A stretch of 64,000 bases of DNA from Styela clava (taxonomy: Eukaryota > Chordata > Ascidiacea > Stolidobranchia > Styelidae): contig NC_135264.1 in NCBI RefSeq assembly GCF_964204865.1, forward strand, positions 6,788,001 through 6,852,000, written 5' to 3'. Position 1 is the stretch's first letter; each line of letters starts with the position of its first letter. Both the position numbers and the translations under genes were made by a program. This document shows, one piece after another, positions 50,741-64,000 of this stretch. A model generated the notes under the pieces. It worked only from the letters and a program-made list of their open reading frames with translations. It ran no database searches and was not told the origin of the DNA.

Positions 50741-52512
50741 GTTACTTTCAATTTATCTGGAAATCGGAGTATATTTCATTCAATTGAATAATAGGTTTTG
50801 TGCAAATATAGTTAACGATATAAAGAGGTAGTCTAACTAGTGATCCATATTTAATTGTAATATTCTTGTAGAATTACGCCTGTGTACCTTCTGCTATACA
50901 CCTATTGCTATTTAAGATATCATGAATATGAATTTAACTTAAAAGTCTGACCACTAATTCTTTCACACGCTCTCAGATATTTTGAGAAAGTTGTTAATTC
51001 AATTTTTGAATGCCTTTCATTTGCTTAGTCTCTCCCCAGGGAGGTAAATGAATATACGATGTCGTCATTCTAGTCGTTGTATTTTCGTTATTGAACTGAT
51101 TCCTGTATAATCGATTTATGGATAATTTATTTCAATTACGAACTATTTCTGAACCTATCATTATGGCATTACCATCTTCAGCAGTCATTATTTTCGCGAT
51201 TTGTATTTGTTAGATTTTCTCGGTGAAGTCCATTCGTTTTCTTATTTCGAATTAAGGACCCCAACAGAAAACGTGTACGAATTAATAAATATTGGGTAAG
51301 TGTGAAATAGAAAAGGGAATACTACCTGGAATGGCAGTCGACCGCGGAAATGAAATGCAACTCGACACCATCTAAGAACGCTGTACTGATTTCCAACTCC
51401 CAGCCCTAGTTCCAGATTGAAACTATTTTTGAAAACTATATTTTTTCAAATCTACTGTTTCTCCTCTGATGAATTTTTGTTTTGTTATTAAGCTTCTAGT
51501 GTTTTTGGCTGCTTGTCCAGATCTTTGTTTGAAAAAAATGAACATTTTGTTTACAAAGGCTGTGATGAAATCGAAGTAGCCCCACCTATCGTGGCATACG
51601 AAGCACAGTCAGTATGAGTCACGTGGCCAAGTGAGCCATTTGTTTATGTGCATTATGGTTGCGACCTCTCATAATTGTTGTTCTCGTGTTTTTTCATTCC
51701 AGGCATGGAATTGTTCAAGTCAATAAGAGACAAGATATCAGTATAAAGATATCGCTATAAAGACTGAGTTTATTCTAAAAAAAATCCGAGCTTTTGTGAA
51801 AGACGACACCATGTGTATAGATGCGCTTTGCCTAAATATAAATTATTTCTTTCTTCAAAAACTCCTTCAGTAATTAAACTCTGCTCTATCTAAATAGATT
51901 GCATTTTATAGTTTAGGGCTTACCAAATGTTTTTCATGAAGAGTCGGATAATACGAGGACTTACAATCGCGATGAAATCATTATTAAATGGGTGAATTTC
52001 GTTACAATCGTTGATTGCTTTTGTTGGCGTTTTGTAAATATTTAGTCTGTGAACTACTTTATATATATCGGTTCCTCTACTTTTCCCTATCTCACAAGTC
52101 TGTCGACTTAGTTACGTACGCCTTGGGCCACGAGGACATGGACGATGGATGTCTCTGCTATAATTTATCAATAAACTCTCGTCGATAATATCATTTCTTT
52201 GAGCTATCAAGCGAACGGTACCATTTTAAACGGCGATGCTTTTCCAAATAAGCTATGCTCTTTGATGTCATTAAAGTTTTTATCAGATCACCGATAAGAC
52301 GAAACATAAAGACGCCACTTAAACTGGATATCTTTATTAAACAAGCCAAGGTATTCCAAAAATAATTTTTGTCTGTTATCAAAAGCCCATTGCTAGTATA
52401 TGATCATCATAAGAAATTCTAGATTTGTGTAAGATATTATTAATATTGCAAAGTATATATTTTACAAACGCTGAAAAATGTGAACTCTATGTGAACTTTT
52501 TATATAATTCGG
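50741..52512. other. Spacer between the two ficolin-like genes
   Basis: About 1.8 kb holding the promoter of gene 1 and the 3' end of gene 2. Open frames are at most 63 codons and none is recognised. Confidence 0.45.
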
Positions 52513-54642
<2,130 letters not shown>

Positions 54643-57264
54643 GTTACTTCTAATTTATCTGTTTTAACCAAAAAGTATCATATTCATTAATTCGAAGCAT
54701 ATTTTATCAAAGACATATGTGAAAAAATACTTGGCAAATTTGTCATCCATATTTACTTGGAATATTACAGTTAAATTTTTGATTTTATTTTCCTTATACA
54801 ACTGATTATATTTTTTACAAACCCAAATATCAGTACTCTTAACGTAGTGTTTTTTTTATTACTGCATATCTTTCGGTCGTTTTTTGTGAATGCCACCCAT
54901 ACTGGTAACATTTAATCTTGATCCAGTAGAAATTTTTAACGCTGTCCAAATTCCTACAATTTTTGACAACTTTGAACTAAATTAATAAAAATGTTACCAA
55001 ACGTAAATTACGCATTTTTTGCGTTATCTTCTAAGTTGGTTTTATACTCTCTGATTCGAATACTTTATAATCTGTTAACTATTTCAAATAAAACTCAAAA
55101 CCGCTAGTCAAAATGTAGCCACATAGTATTTAATATTGGACAAAAAGAAATCGGAAGGTTAGGCAAAATAATTCTAAGTTTGCTTTCCATTATTTTTCTC
55201 CCCTGTTATTTTTTGTTCAGAATAAAATTTCACACAAACGCGTCTTTCTCGTCTATTTACTCGTTTTAAGCAAGCAAGCTAAAGTCTTTATAATCTAATC
55301 CCAAGGCATCAAGTACGCCCTGATACAATCTCAAAATCAACCGATGCCTAACATAGTGTTCCTGGTCATGTGAAGCAGACAGCCTCTGCGATATATTTAT
55401 ATTTGTTTACGACTTACTGGAATTGATGTCAAAGATTGCATGAGTATGAAACAATAACTTGAAAAAAATTGTAACTTAACTATAATATATATAAAAAAAT
55501 TGGATCTATGTTCTTTAATAATTTAACAGCAGGCGCCACAGTTCGGAAGAAATTCTTAAAATATGATGGCGGATGGCGCCAGTGAATAAGCAATACAATA
55601 CGAATGCAGACAAAATGCGATGGGAAAAACATAGTAGGAATTGTTCAAGAAGTTTAATATTGTCTGATATGTCCAAGCTTCCGTGCTATGCAATAAAGTT
55701 GAATTAGCACAAATTTTATTTTTCATGATGTCAAATATCGGAAATTGTTTATTTTCTTAAGTATACAGTTCATTCACCATACCTGCGTAATCGCCCTGAA
55801 CTCATTGCTTCCGCGATTAGTGAAAAAACAGAAAAAGAACAGTTGATTTTTAATATAAACTGAAAAATTGCACAATTCAGAAAGTTATTTGCTTTTTTTC
55901 GATTTGTTGCGTCTTTTCAGGCCCCATTATCAAATATTGCAGTTTTCTTGTTTATTTATATTAAAATTAAATTTGCAGTATAGCCCATTCTCGTTCATAA
56001 TTTCAAGAGTTAGACCTACTGGGTACTAGTGGTTTGAGATAGCGAGGCCCATACCAGCAACCATCCTATCTCAAATGCCAATCAGACTCAATTTGGAGCA
56101 AGTAAGCAACGCCACGCTGTATCGCGACGTCAATTGTATCGATCGAGCGCCAACTGTCTAGCAAACACAAATTTAATTGAATGCAGCATAAGTTATCATT
56201 TATTTGCAAGTGTAGACCAAAGCAAAAATTGATTTCTTAATATGAAATTTTCGATATGAGAATTGGTCCAAATATGCCATATATAGTGAGTAGTGAGAAA
56301 GAGACCTATATGTAGCAGTTAACATATTTGAATTCCAAATCTTACTTTGAAAAACATTTTGCAATTTGCGAATGATGAGTACGAATTTGTTTGTTTGCTT
56401 TGATGCGACGTCGAATCTCATTAAAGGTTCGATAATGATATCAATCAGGAAAAGAATTGTCAATGCCCAATAATTCAGATACCTTTATATGTGAATATAT
56501 TTGGATGCCGTGTATTCATTTCGTAACGATGAAATAATGTAGCTAAATACAATGCTTGATGAAGTGAATACACTGAAAGAAATGGCTTCTAATCGAATTT
56601 ATTTCGTCAGGTAAAGCCCATATCTTCCCAACCTATATTATACATTATATGATTTCGGCTTGCGCCACGAATCGTTAAGCAGGGAACATTAGTCAATTTT
56701 TTGAAAACATAGGTTGTGTATAAGAAGAAAAAAACGCAAGTGTACAAGTGAACGTGCAATAACATTATGTACTTCAAAATCGTATATTTGAAAAACAACA
56801 ATTATCTGAAGATTTTTGTAAATATATTGTCGAATTCAACTTCTAAAGTCGTCAACTATACCATGAGGAATGTCCATTTAAATTTTAAAATAAAGCTGGC
56901 TGACTCCGGTTGTAATCGTATCATCTTGTTATGGCTATTATTATAGTTCTACTCATTTTTTTTCAAATGAGACTGATGTGTGACTTCTTCATTAATTATT
57001 ATAAAGACAGAATTCATTTTTTGATATTTTCCCAACAATGCTTGATATTGTTTTGTTTTTGTGAAAAGCTGGGAAGTTGCGGCTTCTCTCAGAAAACCTA
57101 TATAATACAGTCGAAAATATTTAGATCGTTATTCCGATCATTCTTTTACAAATATGTCGCAGGTTTACTGTTCCTGAATGCGACCCATAAAATTTTGTTA
57201 CCACTTTAAATATTTTTTGGAACGCCGATATATTGCCGATATATTTACGGTAAATTAAAAAATG
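54643..57264. other. Intergenic region without recognised gene
   Basis: AT-rich, with open frames below 90 codons and no conserved motif. It includes the promoter side of ficolin-like gene 2. Confidence 0.45.
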
Positions 57265-58010
57265 CTTTTCAAAGTCAACCGTCTAAGGAGCAAGGGCTAA
57301 TACTATATGACCATATTTCCACAAGGGAACAATTTATTATATGTGAACAATGCCTCAAATCCAATGTTGCCGTTGTTGTTTCATATGAACACAAAAGCAG
57401 AAGGCTAATAAAAGTGAAATTTTTGACATTTTAAGATATTTGGTAAAACACGAAATGGTAAAGTTGTCAAGCAGTGAGGGTTGGACAATAACTAACGGTT
57501 TATAATTTGAATATTTAAAATATGAAATTTGAATTACCCGACTGTTCATCGCACTGACGTTATTTATTTTTGATTTTAAAAGGTCGCAAAAATTTGCAAG
57601 TAATTTTTTGTAAAACCTGGTTAATGTAAAGGCCATGTGCGAGCATGTTTGGTAACTCACGAAATGCTAAATTCATCAAAACAATACGTTTTGAATAATT
57701 TTTCAACTGTTTATGGTAATTGACTTTCCAAATGTTATCTATTTTTGCCTGTTGCATGAATTGGCAAATATAATATATGTCGCACCGTTAAATGTGAACG
57801 TCAAGCAACATATTTCTGAGCTATTTGTCAAGAACGGCACAACGCGCCATTTACATTTGCTCTGGCGACTATGTGCTTTGCACCAACGTAAATGATCTCT
57901 AGTAAGAATGTTATTTACAGTAATTCAATATTTAGCGAAGAGATGTTTTGGTATAGTCCGAGAAATTAGTAATTTCATATTCGCGCGGGACATGAACGGC
58001 CCACTACTCG
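57265..58010 (-). repeat. Left arm of a large diverged inverted repeat
   Basis: Read on the minus strand it matches 58545-59275 in order: GCGAGTAGTGGG, AATTTCTCGGA, CGTTGGTGCAAAGCA, AATGTAAATGG, GAATTTAGCATTTCGTGA, then GGAAATATGGT and ATAGTATTAGCCCTTGCT. It has scattered substitutions and small indels. Frames in the two arms share peptide-like passages (NLAFRELPNM here against NLAFRDLPKM there) but both are broken. Confidence 0.75.
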
Positions 58011-58544
58011 CAAACTCAAATCGAACAGCAAAGTAACCGCGCGACGCGAGTAGTCCAGTAATCCTATCGCACATTATCACAATCTTCACGTATTTCGAAC
58101 CTACGTAGGAACCTGCTTAGCTTGCCACCGAGAGCTTAGCTTGCCAGATTTCGAGATATCTCGAAAAAACATTGCGGTTAAAATCGTGTGACTTTGGTGT
58201 GGACAGCCTAATAACTTGACGATAAAGCTACGCGATAAAAGTGGAAGTCGTAGAAAAATATTTTCCTATATTTTCAAAATTATTATTTTGACAGCGTGTG
58301 CAGCTGCTAAAACGCACCGTCTCGCTCTAGTTTCAAGACGTTTCAAGGGGTATTTGAAATGAATCAATGAAGGAGATAAAAAAGTTGATTTAAAATCAAA
58401 CCTGTAATGTAATTATGCATTCATTGCATTCTTTTTTTCAATCCTGTACCAACTTCATATTAAAAAAGGCGTAAAAAATGGCACCAGTACTAGCAAAAAA
58501 TAATGGCGCGTAGTAAAAACATTTGAATTGAGACTAGTCTCGCT
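58011..58544. other. Spacer of the large inverted repeat
   Basis: About 530 bp between the arms, richer in CG dinucleotides around 58000-58150. It contains two copies of GCTTAGCTTGCCA near 58117-58147. No open frame is recognised. Confidence 0.5.
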
Positions 58545-59275
58545 AGCTGGCGAGTAGTGGGACTACACGCTTTTTAACATGAACAAATATAAAACCAATA
58601 ATTTCTCGGAATATACAGAACACCTTTTTGCTAAATATTAAATTGCTAGAAACTACATTTTTACTAGAGATTATTTACGTTGGTGCAAAGCATCATGGTC
58701 GCCGGAGCAAATGTAAATGGCCCGTTGTGCCGTTCTTGACAAATAGCCCAGAAATCCATTGCCTGACTGACGTTCACTTTTTTGCAGAAAAAGTATTTAC
58801 AAATTTATGCGACAGGCAAAACTAGATAACATTTGGAAAGCTAATTACCATAAACCGTAGAGGTTTATTCAATCTTTACTGTTTTAATGAATTTAGCATT
58901 TCGTGATTTACCAAAAATGCACCCACGTGACCTTCACAATGACCGGTTTTGCAAAAAATTACTTCCAAACTTATGCGACTTTTTGGAATCAAAAATAGAT
59001 AACGTCAGTGCGCCGAACAGTCGGGGGATTTCAATTTCATATTTTGAATAATCAGATATTATAAACCGTTGGATATTGTCCAGCCCTCACTGCTTTGACA
59101 TTTCGTGTTTTACCGAATATCCCTAAATGCCAAAAATTTAACTTCTATTAAATTCTTTTTTGTGTGCACAAAATCAATGGCCACATTAGATTTGATGCAT
59201 TGTTTATATATATTGAATTGTTCATTTGTGGAAATATGGTTATATAGTATTAGCCCTTGCTTGGACGATTGAAAC
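58545..59275 (+). repeat. Right arm of the large inverted repeat
   Basis: Inverse copy of 57265-58010. A frame from about 58880 encodes NLAFRDLPKMHPRD and continues CKKLLPNLCDFLESKIDNVS to a stop near 59049. It is not complete and matches no family I recognise. It ends about 120 bp before the lipocalin-like start codon. Confidence 0.75.
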
Positions 59276-59393
59276 TAAAAAACCTTTTTCTTCATCTAAA
59301 TATATCGACATTCATTCATACCATATATAAAGTGATACCAAGTTATCATGTGCACATTTGAGAACGATATACCTGCGACATCTTCGTGCAAAA

Positions 59394-61980
59394 ATGGTTG
59401 GAATAAAGATCTACTTATTTTTGACTGCAATATGTTTTTTGGGAGAAACCGCAACTTCCCAGCTTTGCTCAAAAACAGAAGAATATCAAGCTATTGATTG
59501 GGACAGGGTAAAAATCTTGGAAATTTATCAAAAACTTTTTTCGTTGTCATAATATTTTGACGAAGTCGCACATTAGTCACTTTAAAAAAATAAAAATAAA
59601 AATATTTGCGCCCTTTTTCAATGTAATAACGCTAACCATTGTGTTAATAAAACAATAATTACAAGCTGATTCGATTACAACATGAGTCGTACAGCTTCAT
59701 ATTAAATTGGCATTTCTCATGGTAGTTGGTGACTTCAGAAGTTTCAGAATTCGACAATATACTACACAATCTTCATTTTTAGAAAAATTAGCTGAAGGAC
59801 CCCGAATAACGATCGATTTATGGCGGTACATTCAGTCTAATTCATATAATTTTCAAGTGTGTTTCTATTTCAGTTTGGCAAAATAAAAGGAACATGGTTT
59901 GATGGACTTGACATCCCGAATCCTGGTAATACTGGTAAATTTCCGAGAACATGTCATGATATACATCATTTCAAAGCAACAGAAAATGGAGTTATGTTCA
60001 ACCTAACCCTGAGCGTTCGCGGGTAAACTAGCAGTAATCCTATTTAAATATAGACTGTTTGGTTTGATCGCTTTCTGTAAAATGTAGAATTCATTTGAGT
60101 GCATTCGACAAAGCATATCAGGCAGCAGTATTTTTTGTTTATTTGTTGGTCTAATTTATTATTTTTGGTTAAATAAAGACTATTCAAGAAGAATACAATG
60201 GATTTCCGGTTACACTTTATCCGAAGAGAGTACAAAACATACGTAATAGATCAACAACTCAGTGAGAGCAAATTTATATCATTTGAAATATGACCAATAA
60301 AGTGACACATACATAACATATACAGAAAAAAAATAGTTCTAATTGAATTAATTTTGTAGTATTTCTAAAAAATCATTTTATAATTTCTTATCCTAGGCAA
60401 GCGGTCATTGCACCAAATCGCAATTCCAATTTGTTTCTGAAGAAAAATTGATAACGACGTTATTGGTATTTTTAGCAAAGTTCTCAGCTATACCATTTAT
60501 CGAATTGATTTCATTTGCGAAAGTGGGCATTTGAACTCAAATCCGCATTAGCAATATATTATTGAAAAGGCAATGTACTATTTACAGAAACACTCAAATT
60601 TGCATCAAACTAGAGTATCGAAAATCTGCTGTTAGAAGAATAACACTTACATCGTATTCTCAGCATTAATGAACGTAACTGATATTTTTCTTTCAGAACC
60701 TTCGTTTCTGGCAAAACTCAAGAAGTTGTATTTTGATACCCCAGGTGGTGGCGCAACCAATGCAGAGTTAGAAAATTGTAAGTAAAAATTGTCGGTTTGA
60801 TTGTGGATATATAATAATATATTGCTCCAATACTTGCCTTATTCTCGCTATGACCGTCTAGAAAAAAAGGGGGCTTTCAAACCAGGCCCGTTTTCCAGGC
60901 TTTATTATCTGTATCCCATGTCGCACTCGGAGAGTAACCGAAAAATAGCATTTAGTGTTGTTCCGTCATAAAATTAACCAGAAAAATATTTTGACGCATT
61001 GTTACATCACTAATGTCACTGAATTGGCTGATGTTATGGCTGGCTGGGGCAACTAGCGAAGTTGAATGATGTTCTTGGCAGTATTAATCAATTGTTATAT
61101 GGCTTTCTTGTTTTTTTGGTCGGGAATATATGCTAACAATTTTGGCCTCACAGAGAAATGAAAATTGAATGCGGATTCTATTAGCCTAGGTTGGCTATGC
61201 CTGATAACTTAATATTAATGTTATGGTCTAACAATATAATTCATGTCGGGGTTTTTTTGCAACTAGCCTAAACATAATTACAAAAAATGCTGCCTATATA
61301 AAAAACTACCTTCGATGTTCGGAAGCACTTACATTTGCGGAAGCTTTTTTTCCGTTTAAAAGACTAAATATGAATATAGAAAGACTTTTGCATGTTTCAG
61401 TAAGTTTTTTGCATGTTCTATCTTGATAAATGACGAATACTGATCAATGTGTTTCCACAATTAAAGTGTTTGTTTTGTATTGAACTATTTACCTATTCAT
61501 GGCCCTATTGTGGCCCGCAAGCAATGCGAAAATAATTGTGTGCCCCCCAGTTGACAACCTTGGACCACCCTGGATGGTCTAGAAATTCAAATGTTGTTAT
61601 TTTATTAAGTATTCCCGTGCTTTACTACCTTGCAAATTTGAACCAAGGTTTACATTTATTAGCTCCCGCTTACAACTATAATTTCAGATGCAGACAACTT
61701 ATTCCGAGGGGAGTATTTCTTCATGACAGATTACGACACCTATTTTGTCATGGGATTCTGCACACCAAGAGGTAAATTTAATAGTGTTACATCGTGATAT
61801 ATAGAATCAGTACATGCAATAATATTGCTTTAACATTTTTCAGGATTGATGGGATTTTCACACTTCAGAACCATAACTCCGACGGCAAAGGCAATTTATA
61901 ATATGTGGAATGTATTTGCCAGTCACAATCAAGTAACAAGTATAGGATGGGAAGATATGTGCTTTGCCCGACAGAAATAA
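59394..61980 (+). CDS. Secreted lipocalin-like protein (one internal exon unresolved)
   Basis: Exons supported: 59394-59507, 59874-60022, 60697-60777, 61688-61771 and 61844-61980. The first Met of the hydrophobic signal peptide (MVGIKIYLFLTAICFLGE) is preferred over an in-frame Met 12 codons upstream. The lipocalin GxW motif is in FGKIKGTWFDGLDIPNPG. A strand pattern with CHDIHHFKATENGVMFNLTL follows, then the second signature MTDYDTYFVMGFC, and a C-terminal helix and tail (TPTAKAIYNMWN to GWEDMCFARQK). The cysteines fit the usual disulfide between early barrel and tail. Lipocalins carry small hydrophobic ligands. Exon 2 ends in phase 2 but exon 3 needs phase 1, so an exon of length 2 modulo 3 must lie in 60023-60696. 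I could not place it with confidence. An AATAAA at 62161 may be the polyadenylation signal. Confidence 0.82.
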
Positions 61981-62160
61981 ATCCGTTTTGATGTATTCAT
62001 ATTGTTCAGTGTTGTATTTTGATTCATCTATTCATCGTTTTAAAACAAACTCAAGACATCAAACTATAATTGCATAAACAAGTAACTGATATATAAAAAA
62101 CGTCGAATTTATTATTATTAGTATCAAGCCTTATGAGATTCAATGTTATCAAAGTAAACA

Positions 62161-62166
62161 AATAAA
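62161..62166 (+). terminator. Polyadenylation signal candidate for the lipocalin-like gene
   Basis: AATAAA, 181 bases after the stop codon and on the gene's strand. No other hexamer closer to the stop is as good. Confidence 0.4.
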
Positions 62167-63301
62167 TGTGTACGTATAACTCGCAGATTGCAAATTGTAC
62201 AGATTCGTGATTCTTCGAAGAATAGAAACTCCTTCATCGGTACATTTTTAAGTTCACTATATATCATTGAATTTGAATTCATAAATTGAACTTTCCATAT
62301 GAATCATTTGAATCTTTTTTTTCACTTGCAAATAAATGACAAATCATACTGCATTCAACTATTTGGCTCTTGATTGTTCCAATTCTTTGTGATTATTCGC
62401 TGTTCAATATAAGATATACAGGTTTTAAATCTACTTCATGATAGCCAATAGTCTTAACTTAACAAGCATCAATGCCAATTTATAATCTATATCATCGATA
62501 TCTACCCCTCTAAAACAGACATGGCTGTGTTCAACTACATCGTAAAACCAAAGCCGAAATTGCGTCTACGCAGAATCTCACCGGGCCCTGGCCTGTCTCC
62601 ATGAAGTCCCATTTTATATTAGCATGAGGGACCTTCTAATTTCCAATAAAATATTCAGCACGCTATTCAAAAACAGATAGAAATACAACTACCATCTTTA
62701 ATTGCCAAGTGTCTCCCAGATAACCTTAATCCGAAAAATCTCACATCAGTTTACCTTTGAGCGCGGGGCTTGAAAAATGCATGGCAGACCAAATGCAATC
62801 CTCAAAGAAAAAATAAAAGTAGGAAAAGAATTTCAATTAAGGAATCCCAGAATTTCCTATCGGATATGTACGATAATTTATCCGCAGGGCAAAAATCGAT
62901 GAACGAAAAAATCACAAACTATGTTGAATGAACAAGAATGTAATGCTCAAATATATGATGGATACGAAAGCCAAAACTAAATATTTTACCGACACTGCCC
63001 AAAATCATATTCTGACCGAAGTTGGATGTATGAAAGAGCAAGTCATTTATACATTTACATTTCGATGGGTATATTGACGATAAGAATCGATTGGGCAAGT
63101 TTCACATTCACTTTTTGTTTTAACTTAGTGGTTCCCAACCTCCCAGCTGGTTCCCCCGCTAATCGTGATAACTACGTTATTTACTCAATCTCTAATGCAG
63201 TGGTTCCCAACCTCGGTGCCGCGACCCACAAAGGGGTTGCGAAGCACTATTCGGTTGGTCGCAGAACAAAATAATTTAATGTACGACTTGTTGCTATAAA
63301 A

Positions 63302-63512
63302 TATATCATATAAATATATATATACTTACGATAGAGATCAAATTTTCAAAGTGTAAAATAATGTTGAAATAACAAAAAATAATAAATATTTAACCATTGA
63401 AAATGACGTAGTTAAAAAAAAACGATTGTTTTCACAACAACAAGAAGTAACTACAAAGAAGAATACAACAACAATGACAAATATCATTAATAAGAAAAAG
63501 AGAATATCGGTC
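63302..63512. repeat. Dispersed repeat, second copy
   Basis: Same order of blocks as 53628-53817 (ACTTACGATAGAGATCAAAT, ATTGTTTTCACAACAACAAG, ATACAACAACAATG). It directly follows a hAT-type fragment with GCGACCCACAAAGGGGTTGC. Confidence 0.65.
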
Positions 63513-64000
63513 GGAGACCGAAGACTTATCGATCGAAACTGCGGTGTCGATTCATGACTCTATAGTGACACCGCGTGTCCCATCACTATATAATTAATAA
63601 CTCGCTAATTATACGACATAACGGATAGCGTTTTAAAAATATTTCATATATTATTGTATTACTATTTGTTAATCTCAGTCACCGCATCGAATCAGGCCAG
63701 GCTATATTTGATCGATCGTTCTGTTGCTTATTTGTTCGTTATCGTGCTGTGAGCTTTTGTGGGGCATCATAACAGCATATAATCGAGAAACATTGATAAT
63801 TCGAGCGATAAAACGCTTAGGTAGACTAACTTTTTTCTGTGATGCAGCTGCGATCAAACGACTCGTTATTATCATATCTTCCTGATGTTGTGAAAAGCCC
63901 ATTTTATTTATGTTGTGTAGCATACGGTATGCACTTCAAAATAACACTTTATCAGACTTGCTTGTATTATTGGTTAGTGCGCAACGCTAGCTTTTCTCCC

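Larger units (their letters stand above)
61981..64000. other. 3' flank of the lipocalin-like gene and intergenic
   Basis: It contains the likely 3' UTR with AATAAA at 62161. A 28-codon frame starts MAVFNYIVKPKPKLRLRR at about 62520; it is too short to call. Two hAT-type ends with GTGGTTCCCAACCTC lie at 63129 and 63201. The dispersed repeat is listed separately. The 73-codon minus-strand frame at 63702-63923 is unassigned. Confidence 0.45.

Noticed and set aside
60170-60245. Candidate missing lipocalin exon (TIQEEYNGFPVTLYPKRV)
   Set aside because: The acceptor and donor are plausible, but neither entry nor exit phase fits exons 2 and 3.

Overview
This is an AT-rich animal (eukaryotic) nuclear window with short-intron, spliced genes, long non-coding stretches and many non-autonomous DNA transposons. 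It contains no bacterial, viral or organellar features. Three things suggest an invertebrate chordate, most likely a tunicate. The tropomyosin gene keeps vertebrate-type exon sizes (134, 71, 76, 63 and 70 nt) although its protein is strongly diverged. Clear TSPAN33-like and SNX24-like genes are present. There is a tandem pair of secreted ficolin-like genes. The species is not identified.

Layout. 1-13.8 kb is repeat territory: two small palindromic elements, a SINE and a 10.4-kb foldback-type transposon (3390-13782). That transposon has a perfect 8-bp target duplication and arms of about 3 kb built largely of tandem repeats. 13.8-18.9 kb is AT-rich with transposon remnants. 18.9-21.2 kb (+) is a four-exon SNX24-like PX gene of 169 aa. 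24.4-25.3 kb (+) is an intronless TSPAN33-like tetraspanin. 27.25-36.63 kb (-) is a complete tropomyosin gene of 284 aa. It has an internal alternative first exon and two sets of mutually exclusive exons, with a TATA box and CArG box upstream. 41.2-43.9 kb (-) is the AMPK beta subunit (258 aa). 44-48 kb holds a SINE, a 717-bp hAT-like element with intact target duplication and a decayed SNRPG pseudogene. 48.3-50.7 and 52.5-54.6 kb (-) are two tandem fibrinogen-related (ficolin-like) genes; the second lacks the collagen segment and stalk exon. 57.3-59.3 kb is a large diverged inverted repeat. 59.4-62.0 kb (+) is a secreted lipocalin-like gene with one internal exon unresolved. The rest shows no gene.

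The genes do not form one pathway. They are neighbours with separate roles: endosomal trafficking, ADAM10-associated tetraspanin, actin filament regulation, energy sensing, secreted lectin-like recognition and small-ligand binding. Gene models were built by reading splice sites, phases and conserved motifs by eye. Exon boundaries were checked for GT/AG and for frame continuity. No database search was run.
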